Assembly (NCBI GenBank): GCA_020205615.1
Contig: CM035163.1
Span: 135,999,575-136,063,574 of the forward strand
Length of the DNA stretch: 64,000 nucleotides
DNA from: Panax quinquefolius
Lineage: Eukaryota > Streptophyta > Magnoliopsida > Apiales > Araliaceae
Direction: 5' to 3'
Part shown: piece by piece, positions 33,861 through 46,330 of the stretch
Layout: every line of letters begins with the position of its first letter
How positions within the stretch are numbered: the stretch's first letter is position 1
Made by a program: the position numbers and the translations under genes
The notes under the pieces: generated by a model
Seen by the model: the letters and a program-made list of their open reading frames with translations, nothing else
The model's database searches: none
What the model was told of the DNA's origin: nothing

Positions 33861-34199
33861 CTCCTTCCGCTCCTCGTGATAAAAGTCCCGTGAATTTTTC
33901 ACGCTTATTAAGAAGAGGAATGAAATGACAAAACTGCCCATAATAATATGTCATTAATCATTTCCAATGTAAGTGAGAGAGTGACTTTTTAGCTTTTCAA
34001 TTTAAAATATTTTCAACACATAACTAATTATACTTATTGAATATGGAGACATAATTAGAATAAGAAAAATATGAGATATTTAATGCTAAGGGTATAATAG
34101 GAAAAATTGTGTAAAAGTTTGGTTATTAAAGGAAAGTGGACATTTAACATAGGACTACCCAAAATAGTAATAAGGACTTTTATCTTGGGACAGATGGAG
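33861..34199. mobile_element. Stowaway-like MITE 2
   Basis: Ends CTCCTTCCGCTCCTCGTGAT and, on the other strand, CTCCATCTGTCCCAAGAT, both continuing AAAAGTCC. Flanking TA at 33,859-33,860 and 34,200-34,201. Size 339 bases, non-coding. Confidence 0.85.
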
Positions 34200-34239
34200 T
34201 ATATAATATATAATAATTAATTTAATTAATTATTATTTA

Positions 34240-35345
34240 TTATATATTAATGACGTCACTGTGCCAATAACAGTTCAACCACTTGTTGGACCAGTGACCC
34301 ATCCACCTGGTACCTTTTCTGGTTCGATGATCGGTCCGGGTCTGAAAACCTTGATCACCATCTTGAATTTTAACATTAGAGGGCTGAGTAACAATTTTAG
34401 ACTTAAAAGGGAAAATATTTTCAAAGAATGTAGCATCTCTAGCTTCTATTATGGTATTTATTATAAATTTCACTAATTTCAGATTTCACAACCAAAAATC
34501 TATTCGCATTACTATTTTGAGCATATCCTATAAATATAACGTCGAAGTTTTAGGTCCATACTTTCTTTCTTTTTGGTTCGGGCATGCCTTTCTTTGCTAA
34601 ACACCCCTACACTTTTAAGCAATTTAACTGAGGAGATCTCTTTTTCCACAATTCAAAAAGAGGATTTTTCATTATTCTTCACTTGCTACTTGATTCAAAA
34701 TAAAGTAAGAAGTTAAAATTGTATCCTCCCACAAATTCTCGAGTGCTCCGGACCTTAGTAACGATGTGACCATATCCATCAAAGTTCTATTTTTTTCTCT
34801 CCGCTACACCATTTGATTGGGGTGAATACGTGGGTGTCATTTGATGTATTATTACATTATCCTCACAATATTAATTAAACTCTTTTAGTCTTTTTCCCTG
34901 CATTCTCCACCCCCTATCAGATCTAAGAACATTATTTCTTTTCTCTAATTGATTATCAACCTCAGCTTTGTAAATTTTGAACTTATCGAAAACTTCATCT
35001 TTAGTTTTAATAAGATAAACATAATTATATTTAGAATAATCATTTATGAAGGTACAATATACTTATTATGGGCTCTAGTTGGAGGTATATTTGAATCACA
35101 AACATCACTATGTATAATCTCTAAAACAATTGAATTTCTCTAGACCGAACCTATAAGATTTTTTCTGTTGTTTTTCTTGTACACATATTTTACTTTTAAT
35201 TTTATGTTTATATTATATTTTGAAATTAGTCCCCAAATTCATTAATCTTTTAATTTTCTTATAATTAACATGTCACAATCTTTCATGCCACATTGTGTGG
35301 CTAGATTTAGTATTGAAAACAAAAAATAAACTTTTATTAGAATCA
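34240..35345 (-). pseudogene. Ty1/copia polyprotein fragment (pre-integrase and integrase)
   Basis: Read on the minus strand from 35,300 down: WHERL.HVNYKKIKRL (GAG pre-integrase), LEIIHSDVC with the first integrase D near 35,097-35,112, YSKYNYVYLIKTKDEVFDKFK, LRSDRGGEC with the second D near 34,911-34,925, NQVASE, and EARDATFFENIFPFKSK near 34,390-34,440. This is the Ty1/copia order. Multiple stops and shifts exist, LTRs are absent, and reverse transcriptase was not seen, so it is an old fragment. Confidence 0.85.
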
Positions 35346-35688
35346 TTCATAACATTGAATTTAAACTTGTTTTTTTCATTTTACCACTAACTTCATAACA
35401 CGCCTTGTAAAAGGTAAAAAAAAATGAACTTATTCATAAATCTTAAAATAACTATCCACTTCGCACATGTTATCTTTTTAATTTTCACCCAAATCAATTT
35501 CCATCTTTTTTCTCGTTCTACTCCTTTCATGATTTCACCAATGACACCTCCCATATTTTATGACATTTATAGTTTATCTTTATTCTTATTCAATTTTAAG
35601 CCTCAAATCCTAACTTTTTATTTATTTTTCTCTTATATTATCTTTAATATTTTATTATCTAAAAATCATAAGCGTAATTCGTGAAATT

Positions 35689-35743
35689 GAGAGAGAGAGA
35701 GAGAGAGAGTGAGCAAACAAAGAGAGAGAGAGAGAGAGAGATA
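35689..35743 (+). repeat. (GA)n microsatellite, two runs
   Basis: About ten GA units at 35,689-35,709 and about ten at 35,720-35,741, separated by TGAGCAAACAA. Confidence 0.95.
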
Positions 35744-35925
35744 GTTTTGACACCTTTATGTTACGTTTAGATTGAGAAAATAAAATAGAGGAATGAATGA
35801 AATAAAAATAATATATTTGATGATTATTTCAAATGATTAATCATAATAAAATTCATTTCATCAAGTAAAGTGATATTGCCGGTACTTAAGACTCTTACAA
35901 ACATACAACTTAGAAAATAACTTAA

Positions 35926-35942
35926 CATATATATATATATAT
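35926..35942 (+). repeat. (AT)n microsatellite
   Basis: About eight AT units. Confidence 0.9.
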
Positions 35943-36284
35943 GAGATGAATTTTCAAAAACAATCATCATCCATTCTAGTATTACAACACAAATAAATAT
36001 AAGTAGACTAGTAGACTAGAAGTTAAAATATCAACCTCTCTTGGTAATATATACCGTGACAAAGACAAACTTGAAAATGTCAAAACATTTTCCTCTAAAT
36101 TACAACACAAGTAGACTAGAAGAAGGAAACAAACATCAACCTCTCTTGGTAATATATTACTCCAGCACTAAAACACAGGCGTCTGCATGCTCTTTAAATA
36201 TATCACCAACTAGAAAGTAGAAACAATAATCTTCTTGTCCTTGTTCAGTGTCACGAAGGCTTCAACCAGACAAAACTACTACTA

Positions 36285-36576
36285 CCTCCGTCCCATAATA
36301 AGTGATTTTTTAGCTTAAATCACACATACCAATACACAAGCTAAAATGACAAAAATATTCTTAATATACTTTCTTTGGAGTCAAGAAGAGTTAATGTGTC
36401 ATTTAATTGTAGTGAGTAATGGAGGAATACCATTGGTTGGAACGTAATAATAAATACCATTGGTTGATAAGGGCATATATGGAAAAAATATTGTAAAAAA
36501 ATGTATTGGAGTTCTAACACATCACTTATTTTAAAAAATATTGTTCTCAAAAAAAGACTTATTATGGGATTTGAGG
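36285..36576. mobile_element. Stowaway-like MITE 3
   Basis: Ends CCTCCGTCCCATAATAAGT and, on the other strand, CCTCAAATCCCATAATAAGT, with TA at 36,283-36,284 and 36,577-36,578. Size 292 bases. Short open frames across it are incidental. Confidence 0.82.
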
Positions 36577-37309
36577 TAATAGTTCTAAACAAATGAGGCC
36601 TACTTTCAGCAGCCACATGCGGACGCACCAAGGACCAAGTAAAGAAGCCACAGTTCAGGTGGAACAATTTATATACTTTTATTACTGATTTTGATGGAGT
36701 ATTTGAGTGTGATGTAAGTGATGTAAGTGAGGTTGGTCACAGTCGATTTGGCCGGAGGAAGATCGACCAAATCGGACGCACCGCTTCTTCTTTCCCCTGT
36801 GTTAGGCCAACTCTGCATCCTAGCACACTTTTCATTAATTAGTTTTATAAAGTTTGGACAAGGAGAATTCAGCTCTGCTCTTTGATTGTGCTAATATATT
36901 AGCCTCTTATTTGGTATTCATTCAGTTTGTGGTGCCGAAACTCAAAATTCATTGTTTTAAATTAAGTAACTACTATTTGTGACATATTTTAAAATGACTT
37001 TAATTATTTTGTTCCTCATTTTATTAATGTCATTTTTAGTAATCTTTACATTATTTTAACTTATAAGTCATTATGAGTCGAACACCTTCATAACTTATTT
37101 TAACTTAATTTTTGACTAATAAGTCAAATTGATGACAAACACCTTTACTTATAAGTCATAACTTAAAATAATTTATAAGTCAATTTATATTTTAACTTAT
37201 AAGGCATTTAAAATAAGAATTTCCCGAACATGCCAGCACTTCATCATATTTACGGATTCATCAATCCCAATCTGACACCATACCATTGATGTAGTGCTAG
37301 TGCAGGTAG
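36577..37309. other. Non-coding stretch with palindromic AT repeats
   Basis: No gene supported. CGATTTGG / CCAAATCG near 36,745-36,775 can pair across a short spacer. Between 37,045 and 37,205 the words ACTTATAAGTCA and TTATTTTAACTTA recur in both orientations, as in AT-rich MITEs, but no element ends could be fixed. Confidence 0.4.
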
Positions 37310-37633
37310 GAAGGAGGAGAAACTAAAAACTAATATGACGTTTTAGTTTATTGCACATGAATTAAGATAATGATTGAAAAGAATTAAATATAATATTAAT
37401 TGTCTATAATACCCTTAAATATTATCTTATCATAATTATCTCATACCCTCTCATAATTTTCTCCTAAAAAAACTCATTAGTCTCATTTATATGGTCTCTC
37501 TCCATCCCTATAAAACAACTTATTCAATTCTTTAATTTATCAAAAAATTAGATAAAGTAATGGGGTAATTTTGAAAAAATTATAACCAATTCTCTTAAAT
37601 TTTAATAAAACTCTAAAATATCTACGGAGGGAG
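37310..37633. mobile_element. Stowaway-like MITE 4 (same family as MITE 1), left end decayed
   Basis: The right end, read on the other strand, is CTCCCTCCGTAGATATTTTA, with TA after it at 37,634-37,635. Internal text GACGTTTTAG, TTGCACATGAATTAAG, TAATGATTG and AATTGTCTATAATACCC parallels MITE 1 (GTCGTTTTAG, GTGCACAAATATTAAG, TAATGATTG, AATTGTCTATATTACCC). The left terminal repeat is not recognisable, so that boundary is approximate. Confidence 0.7.
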
Positions 37634-37689
37634 TATCAAATGAAATCCTTATATTATACTACTATAGTATAAGGTTAAACAAAGGGGGC

Positions 37690-38340
37690 TTCTGTACTTC
37701 TGTGGAATCATCATCACATAATCAAAGAAGAGGACGGATAACAATAACAATAAAAATAAAACAAGAGGGCTCCGGCTCTAGATACTAGATGCAGCGTACA
37801 CAGTTAGAACTGACAACTCTTTCAACTTCCTCACCCTTCACGTTTCCTTTTTATCCCTTTCCTGGACTATTTAAACTGCAGATTTCATGCTCAGGGATTC
37901 AATGGCCGCACAAACACGCCGGGAATACGGCTAGAGGCAGCGCAGCCAAATTCGAGCTGTGACGCGCCCAAACGCGCGGCTTCTTTTAGGTACGGTTCTC
38001 CCCTCCTCTGCTGTTCGGAGCTGCTTTACAGTTCGTACAGTTGCATTTTCAGAAATTTACAGTTCGTACAATTCGGGTCGGAATCGGATTTTGGTACGGT
38101 TTCCCGGGTTTCCTCAGGCTATATGGGTTCCGTACCATTCGGGTCTCATTCAGATTTTGGTACGGGTTTTTGGGTTTTCGGGTTCCCGAGTTCCCTCAGG
38201 TTATATGGGTCCCGTACTGTATATGAATGTTTCCGGCTTCTTAAGGCCTGGTTCGTTTTTTTTGGCGGTTTCTTCAGCTTCCTCTGGCAATCAGAGAAGT
38301 GTAATCTATACCTAGACCTCAAAACAATGAAATTCTGAAT
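37690..38340 (+). promoter_or_regulatory. GC-rich promoter/first-exon-like stretch with an 85-90 base tandem repeat
   Basis: Base composition jumps above its surroundings. CTATTTAAACTG near 37,868 could be a TATA element; an ATG at 37,902 opens only ten codons before a stop. CTTTTAG/GTACGG near 37,990 could be a splice donor. From 38,060 to 38,220 two imperfect copies of a unit run in tandem (ATTCGGGTC, GATTTTGGTACGG, CCTCAGG.TATATGGGT.CCGTAC). Open frames through it have repeat-like composition. I cannot name a product; it may be the 5' end of a lost gene. Confidence 0.35.
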
Positions 38341-39425
38341 GGCTTCGCTTCTCATTTGCCTAATTCACATCGGTTCCTAACTCGGTAATTCCTTTATTTC
38401 TCAATTTTATTTTATTTTTGGCGATTTGATTATGTGAAAAATTTATTCTTAGTTGATATTAATGTGATCTCAGTATTTAATTTTGCGAAATTTTTTATTC
38501 AATTTCTTTTTCGTTGGTTGAATATTTTTTTGGTATGATGAAGAGCAGTTGTATAGTTCAAAGGTTTATAATTATAATAGTTCAGCACTTTTATTCAACT
38601 GATGGGCATGTATATAAAGTTGAAGATAATGTTAGTAGACAGTTTAAATGGAACTATTGCTTTCTGAGAATTTTTAAAATTTTAAATAACGAATTTCCCA
38701 TGAGAGAAGATTGGGTTGTGTAAATTGATAAGGAATGTCTGAGAATCATTATTTCCTCTGTGAAGTCAGAAACTACTATTATTTTTTGGTGTGGATTTTA
38801 TTAGGAACTATCTTGAGAATTTTTTATGGTATTCTTATCCATAAATATTTTTTATTTTTTTTTGGTGTTCATAAGTAGCTGTCTTACAAACTTTTTTGGC
38901 TGTTGAGATTTGGAAAACACATTCTACATTTAAATGTTTCATGGATGCCATCAACAAAATTTAATTCACTCATGTGAAAGAATTATCATGTTGGATGGAT
39001 ATGCCCAAGCATGTTATTGTTTTTGAATTTGTACTCTATTTTACTTATTTCTCTATATTAAGGATACTATTCACCATTATGCAAGTTATTGTGGATTCTT
39101 TATTTAGATGTTTAAGTGCTTAGTGGATTTTAATTCGAGTATGTTTTGTAGACACAGTATTATCTACTGAGATGAGTGTATTTGAGTTGAACATGCGCCC
39201 AATGGTCCAGTTTTTTAGATTTCTTTGTGACTCTACTCTTAACAATATGTAGACTATGTTTGCCGACGTTATGTAGATAAACACCACATTTTGTTTATAT
39301 GAAAATTTTAAGCTGGAATGTTATATATGCATCTCTATAGGTTCCATCACCAGAGGCATTATGATCCAATTTTTAGTTTCATTGAGACTCTCTACATCAT
39401 TGTCAAAGGAGCAGCACGTGATCAC
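38341..39425. other. T-rich non-coding stretch
   Basis: Long T-rich sequence with the feel of a plant intron; no gene or element recognised. Confidence 0.4.
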
Positions 39426-39429
39426 TCCC

Positions 39430-39660
39430 GAACAGGCCCTTAGTTGTCTCTGCCTTTCTCTCCATCTCGATTCTCTGATTTGAATTACATTGTGGATTTC
39501 TACTTTAAGACTCCGACTAAGGATGCCCTAGCGGCAGGGAAGTAGATTTCCGCCTTGGAGGATGTGGTGGAATATGGGTTGTTCCTTGATATGACGACCA
39601 CCGTGATTATTGTGGACACTGATGGAGTGAGTGTGAAGAGCAAGTGAAGTGATGTGGCGA
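39430..39660 (+). pseudogene. Unidentified coding-like stretch with two stops
   Basis: One frame reads LNYIVDFYFKTPTKDALAAGK, stop, ISALEDVVEYGLFLDMTTTVIIVDTDGVSVKSK, stop, SDVARIKN. Base composition and amino acid mix are protein-like and unlike the surrounding T-rich DNA. I do not recognise the family. Two in-frame TAG/TGA codons indicate a pseudogene or base errors. Confidence 0.35.
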
Positions 39661-39825
39661 GAATTAAAAACTTAGTTCTAATTCAAACTCACCCCCCTTT
39701 ATTGGCATTTTTCTTGATAATTTTGTTTGTTGTAACTTGATGGTAAATGCGTTATATGAATAAATTTCTAGAACCCCCTTCAGTAATTTATGTCTATATT
39801 TTTGTTAGTATAGAATTGGAACCCA

Positions 39826-41411
39826 TGAGTAACCAGGATTTTATGAATAAATAATTAATTTTTTCGAAATAATTTTTTTAATATTATGGTGTGAATTTGA
39901 AATAATATTATAGTTATGGGTAGTATTTATAAATTTTATGTAAGATGCTGAGTTGTTATATTATATTCGATTCTTTCGGGAATATTCTTTCATGTTTCGG
40001 AAAATATTCAGATGACGGCCAGACAATCATCGCAAGTGGACCCTATTAATGGAATTATTGTTTGATCGAGAAAACGACAAAAAATATTTTATTGAAAATT
40101 ACTACGAAAGTTTTACCGGTTGATCATCGTTGAACTATTCGGTAGTAAAAAGTCTGAAGAATACGCGTTGTTGCATAAGAGTAGCATTACCAGATTGATT
40201 ATTGATATTTATGTGAGAAGTCACTCGGTTTGATTCAATTATTGTTGATTAATAATATGAATTATTATAATAATAATGACGCTTTTGTTTTATTCGTATT
40301 ATTAACGTAATAAAATGTAAACATCTTTTTATATAAAATGTAATATTTTTATTAAAGTTATTCTATAAATGAATATATTATATTTTATTACGATAGTGTC
40401 AGATAGTGTTTTTGTATAATGTTGCAGATAAGTGTTTTGATATAGTAAAAATCTTTTTATATAAATAGAATATATTATATTTTATTTAAAAGATTTTTCT
40501 TTAAATATGGACCGTCAGATTAAAGTAAATCAATCTGGACCGCTCATGGATTAATTACTTACGCATTCCATTTTCCTATAAATAAGCCCATTCCTTCATT
40601 ATTTTCTTTACGAATTCAATTCGAACTCTAAAGAGAAACTATAGAAAGAGACTATAGAGAGATAGAAGAAAAAGTTTTCTCGCTACTTCACTACTCTTAT
40701 ATCCAGGTTCTTTTTACTAGTAAGGATATTATTCTTTTATATTCATGAAGAGAACTTCATTATTCCATTCTTTATTATTCTCTTGGAATAAACTTGTAAA
40801 AATGGCATACCCTATACATGACCATATACACGGGCATACCCTATACTTGGTGAAATCCTTATACGTTATTCCATTCTTATTTATTACATTGGAATAACTC
40901 AGATACGCTTAATACCCTATACTTGGTGACATTCTTTTATTATTATTCTTTTATATTTCGCTTGAATATCCCATCATGTTATACGGACTGGTTCCATTTT
41001 ATTATTTCGCATTTACTATTCCGGTTTAATATCTCATTCATGCTATATCTGGCAGGACGGGTTCCATTTTATTATTCCGTCATTTACGATTCTCGTTTAA
41101 TATCCCTTGGTGTAATTTCACCGACTCGGTTCCATATTTATTATTCCGCATTTATTATTCTCGTTGGGAATAACATGTCTGCGGTAGCTTTCTATCGCAT
41201 GCATGGTGAATCCTTTTTTGTTATTCCATTCGTTATTATTACGTTGGAATAACTCGCCCATGTGGATTATCACATGCATGGTGAATGATCTTTCAGTATT
41301 CATTCCTTATTAAATTGTGAAAATGATCTGCTTACGTTGATTATGATGAGAGTCATAATAAAAGTATTGACCCGATAAAAATCATGGGTATATGAAGTAT
41401 TAGTAAGTGTT
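39826..41411 (+). repeat. B-type LTR fragment without internal region
   Basis: Starts near TGAGTAACCAGGATTTTATG and follows the B1 and B0 3' LTRs (GTGTGAATTTGA, TATGGGTAGTATTTATAA). TATA box TATAAATA at 40,577-40,584. From GCATGGTGAATGATC (about 41,275) to ATTAGTAAGTGTTAT (41,411) it matches only the B0 3' LTR. No primer site or coding sequence follows. Confidence 0.8.
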
Positions 41412-42354
41412 ATGATGTGTTATGTTGGTTATTATGTGAAAACACGAGAGTTTCTTAGAAATCACAAAGGGTTGAAAAATCGATTTTGGTAAAAAACGTA
41501 ACATGAAATTCAATTGATCATATCTCCTATTATATTTTGAATTTTTGAGTGTGGTCGAAGTCCTAGAGTTAGATCTATGAGTTACCTAACTTATCCAAGT
41601 GGAATCTTTGGAATAGATGTCAGAGATTTTTTGTGTGGGTGATTTTAGTAAAAGATGTAAAAGCTGAAAATTTTAAAAAAGTTCTTTGTCCAAAATTTAA
41701 AATTTGTTTTTGCCACTTAATTTGTGAGAAAAATTCAGGCCTTTTGGGAAATGAAAGTAACTCCTGTCAAAAAATGAGCTCATTCAGACTTAAAATGAGC
41801 AAGTTATGACTATTTCAATATTTAGGTTTTTCCGATGAAAAACGCTATAACCTGAAAGTTCTACAACCCAATGACCATGAAATTTAAATCGAGGCTCACA
41901 TTAACATGTGTAAGGTCCCGCCAAGATTTGGGAATTTTGGAGTTAAACTTGATGTAGCTAATTTCTTAAGGAATTAATTGGAAATTGATTTTGAAAAATA
42001 GTAAATGAATTTTAAAATTTTCGAGAAAAATATATTTTCATTATGGGACTATATTATGTTGAATCCTTAGAAAAGAAATATTTTTGGGACTGATTTGGTA
42101 TTTTTCATGAAAATGGTTTAGTTACTTAATATGAGTTAAATATGTTATGTGAAGTAACAAAGTTGGAAAATAGGATTTTATGGCTTGGAAATCCTATATA
42201 AGGTATATACATATTGTTGATAAAGGATTTGATCATTGGTAATGAAATCTTATGAGGATGGCTTTTTATTGAATGATTAAATGCATTATTTGGTAAAGGG
42301 TAAACAATTGAAATGAATTGTTTATAAGTTAAAAAGTGATTAAAATATTGTTAT
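41412..42354. other. Unclassified repeat-like DNA
   Basis: No gene. Text such as AAAACGCTATAACCTGAAAG and TTCTACAACCCAATGACC is reminiscent of long plant LTRs. TGTAAGGTCCCG at 41,909 resembles an LTR start (compare TGTAAGACCCCG), so 41,909-42,354 may be the left part of another LTR cut by A3. This is inference from a short match. Confidence 0.35.
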
Positions 42355-44993
42355 TGTGACGCCCCCAAAATAGGTATACACAACACCCATTCTGAGTCGC
42401 CAAATACATGGTACAAGAAGCAAACTACAACTTCAATAATACAAATGTCGTGTGAAATACTTACAATATATAATAATGAGTTTAAATATAATATTATCTT
42501 CAGATAATATCCACTGTAAATAAATCCCCATCATAATTATTGATACATTATTTTACAAAATGGTGAGGACTACTAAACAACTCTCTCTAGAACCTTCATT
42601 CCATACCCCGACTAGTACTCGCTACATTCTCGCCTCCCCGAGAAGAAAAATGGAACAACAAGGAAAAGGGTGAGCTCAACTAGCCCAAGAAGAATATTAT
42701 GACTAAGATAATATACAACAAATTATCGTTAGTCTCCAACAGGAAAAATCTAATAGAATACAATAGACAACAAGTTTCAGATCAATATTCGCAGTTGAAA
42801 TAATAATTCATAGAAGAGTTACGTAGAGAATGAAATCTACTATAATCTATGAATTTAACATACCATCATCAATATTTTATCCTCAGTAACATCAATCAAT
42901 ATTCATCTCAAATCAAATATTCATCTTTTTGCACCAAAGCCAAAGATATTCATCAATCGGTCATGTTCATCTCAACACTGCTCATCTTTGCACTACGTGC
43001 CAAAGATATTCTTCTCGAAATCATTCATCTTTGCACTACACAGCCAAAGATATTCAATAATATCATCATTTAAGATCGAGGATGATGAAAAATATTTTTA
43101 AAGAACGAATCCAAAGGAAACAAAATGACAAGGATTAAGGATTAAGGATTCAGACTTTGTTTTATCCATGTCCAACAATACCTCAAAAATAATCATAGTG
43201 GTGTAAAATTCAAGAATGATCAAAACATGGATACAATCAAAGCTAGTATCCAAAATAGATATTTTGGACTTAAAAGAAGAATTTTTTTTTTTCTATGAAT
43301 AGTGCCGAGACGTGAATAAGGTCAGATATACGTGATTAAAGTGATACGTGAATAAGAATCTCTACACCAAAAGATAGAAAATTCCACAAAAAAATATCTT
43401 CACGCTTCATGAATAGTACTCGTGAATAGTAACTCGTGAATAGTAACTCATGAATAGTAACTCGTGAATAGTAACTCATGAATAGTAACCCGACATGAAA
43501 AAGTTCCAAATTTGATAAAACTTCAGATCAACATTTCAAAGATAATGATATCAAGAAATAATATCATTAAAAAAAAAATAATATCCCTTACCTCAAAGAA
43601 TCAAGATTGGAAGGAAAGGTCTCAGTGATGATCTTTGAATGAAACTTGTACTTGAACAAAGAACTCTCAAAGTATCTAAATACTCATAAAATACGCTCAA
43701 TAATATAGAGAGAGAAAGAGAAAACTTATGAATTCGTGTGATTTTCAATTCTAACTTAGCCCTCTATTTATAGGAAAAATGTTAAGACGCCAAGGCACTT
43801 TAACTCGCAACTCTCGATGGCTTTACCGCTACAATTCCCACCCACCACATTTGAAAATTCAATTGAGCAAATTTCTCACCAACCAAAAGTGGGGCCCACC
43901 AATTCTAGAATTTTCCACCAAAATCATTTATAACCTAATTTCTGAATCAATCACCTCTTAAAATTCATAATAAATTATCGCTCATTTTTAACGGCTCAAA
44001 ATTTGTGGACATATACTCAACTTATATATGTATAACATATCCAAAATTACAACGATCCAACTATTTGATTAAATATTATAACTCACACAATAAAGTCGTA
44101 ATAACACCGATTTGATCTTTTAATACCTCCAATCCGACAAAATACAAATAAAACATCTCAAAGATAATTAATTCCTTCATTAATAACCACATAAATAAAT
44201 CCATCATTTATATTCATATAAAATAAATATTTCCTTATCATATGAATCAATAATTAATTATTCACAAATAATATTACGTAATCACATTTACGACAACCAA
44301 GCGGTTCTGTGAAAGAGGGGCTTTCCGATAAGGATTTCTCCATCTTGGCGCAGCAATTAGGTGACCAAACCTCTCCTCGATGTAACTTTCTAGACATTGC
44401 CAATAATTCTATCTAATAATATTATTTAAATAATATGAATTATTGATCCGATAATGGAGATAATGCGCAAAGTGACAATTATTGAACAACAATAATATAA
44501 AATATCAACGCAAAGAATTATTGAATCAATAAAATAAAATATTGAACAAGAATTCATCGTGAAAATTATTGAGTAGTGCCTTTTACGTAAGGATCAATAA
44601 TTCAACAATCTGTGTGTAATACTGGTATGCTATGCAAACCACGCCAGACATCATATTTTTAACCACCGGGTATTCCAACAAGCCTTAATCTCAGAACAAC
44701 TACGCTCTGCTATTTTTAACCAACTTATATTTGTCGCTTTCCTCATCCAATCGCTTTCACATGGGGCCCACACATGGTCGCTAAGGCGTGCATTTAATAT
44801 TCCCTCGAAAAGCATTTAATATTCCACCACCAAACTAATATTCCCCACAATAATGAATATTTTATAACCACTTGCTTATTTTGAAATATTTATGATTTAA
44901 CCCTTAACTATCCACATTAATCAAATCAACCTTACTATTTCAAAATAATAAATAAAGGAAATTCCTTTTATTTAAAAAATTTCTGGTCTTACA
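42355..44993 (-). repeat. 3' LTR of A3 (left, complete)
   Basis: Plus-strand ends TGTGACGCCCCC and GGTCTTACA, the inverse of the A-type ends. TATA box (TATTTATA on plus) at 43,765-43,772. A 14-base minisatellite occupies 43,407-43,490. Confidence 0.9.
43407..43490 (-). repeat. 14-base minisatellite in A3 left LTR
   Basis: About six units of GTGAATAGTAACTC/CATGAATAGTAACT in tandem. The matching array in the right LTR is at 50,082-50,164, where most units read AAGAAC for AGTAAC. Confidence 0.88.
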
Positions 44994-45008
44994 ACCTCCC
45001 TCCTTATG
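44994..45008 (-). other. Polypurine tract of A3
   Basis: ACCTCCCTCCTTATG on plus is CATAAGGAGGGAGGT on minus, immediately before TGTAAGACC of the 3' LTR. Confidence 0.75.
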
Positions 45009-45400
45009 AAATTTCGTCCTCAAAATCGACGACGACGTATTCGGTGTTTTTCAAAAGGTGAGGATACCTCGCTTTCATTTCCGCTTTCCAATTCCTGTGT
45101 CATTTCCTCTATAAAGCATGATTCCTCCACAAACTTTAACTTGTGGTATGACCTTTTACAGTAGGGACATGCTCCTTCCTATCCAAAATCTTGACAGTAC
45201 CTCTTCATACGTTAAGTCTTCTCGCTATCTCGTCCTGGTTCTAACTCTATAACGTGGTTCGGTCTTTCACATATTTTTGAAATACAGATATGTGAAACAC
45301 ATTATGAACACGAGACATACTTTGAGGTAACGCAAATCTATAAAGCTACATTTCCTACTTGGCCAAGAATTTGAAATGGTACCAATAAATCATGGATCGA
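45009..45400 (-). pseudogene. Chromodomain-like tail of A3
   Basis: The minus strand shows pieces of the tail (SLWRNHAL-type text, [19 protein letters not shown]) in broken frames, matching A1 11,971-12,279. Several indels. Confidence 0.7.
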
Positions 45401-46330
45401 GCTTTCCTCTTCCTAAATCTTGTAACTCCCTTCCATGGAGCAACTCGCAATAATACATGATCCCTACACTAAATTCCACGCCCTTTCGATGAAGATCCGC
45501 ATAACTCTTTTGTCGATCTTGTGCCGATTTTGTATACGTTGTCGAATCATTTGGATCTTTTCGAGTCATACGCATTTAACTCGGGTCCCAACAATGTTGC
45601 TTCACCCACCTCATCCCAACATATAAGAGAACGACATTTTCGTCCATATAATGCTTGAATGGAACCATGCTTATATTTGTTTAATAACTATTGTTGTATG
45701 AGAATTCCACCAATGGCAAGTACTTATCCCAACTTCCTTTGAAATCTAGGACACAGAGTCTTAATATATCTTCAAGAGTTTGAGTAGTCCTTCTCGATTG
45801 CCCATCCGCTTTGAGGATGGTATGCCAAACCTGAATCAGAAATTGCGCGCCATAGCTTTCTACAAACTAACCCAAAATCATGAAGTGAATCTTAGGTCAC
45901 GATCTAAAACTATGGATACCGGCATGCCATGCAATCTCACAATCTCATTTACGCACATACGAGAAAGACGCTCAAGTGAATAAGTCTCCGTGATCGGCAA
46001 GAAATGAGCAGAGACTTGGTAAATCTATCAACAATAACCCAAATAGCATTGATGCCTTGAGAAACCGTAGGAAGACCCGTAGATTGAAATCCATGGTAAT
46101 GTGTTCCCACTTCCATTTCGGAATCTCAAGTGGTTGTAACGGACCCTTAGGTACTAGATGTCGCCTTTACACGTTTGACAAGTTAAACACATCGAGATAA
46201 ACTTTGCAATCTCTCTCTTCATATTGTTCCACCAAAATGTATGTCAAGATCACGATACATTTTAGTACTTCCAGGATGGATTGCAAATGGTGTATTGTGT
46301 GCCTCCATCATAATCTTGTACTTCAAATCG
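45401..46330 (-). pseudogene. Integrase of A3
   Basis: Catalytic codons on minus: first D at 46,089-46,091, second D at 45,902-45,904, E near 45,793-45,795 in a [12 protein letters not shown] frame shift of the QSERTIQTL motif. The zinc-binding region lies around 46,140-46,330. Frames are interrupted by indels, but all three acidic positions can be located. Confidence 0.78.

Larger units (their letters stand above)
35346..36284. other. AT-rich non-coding stretch with microsatellites
   Basis: No gene supported; an open frame at 35,424-35,684 is composed of low-complexity hydrophobic AT-rich text. Contains GA and AT microsatellites and a short duplicated phrase, CATCAACCTCTCTTGGTAAT at about 36,030 and 36,137. 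Confidence 0.45.

Noticed and set aside
37959..38355. Overlapping open frames on both strands in the GC-rich island
   Set aside because: They read the tandem repeat in several frames with similar composition; no domain recognised.
38514..38723. Open frame of 69 codons in the T-rich stretch
   Set aside because: Intron-like composition and no recognisable motif.
43407..43490. Regularly spaced short repeats that could suggest a CRISPR array
   Set aside because: The units are head-to-tail without unique spacers and lie in a plant LTR; a minisatellite.
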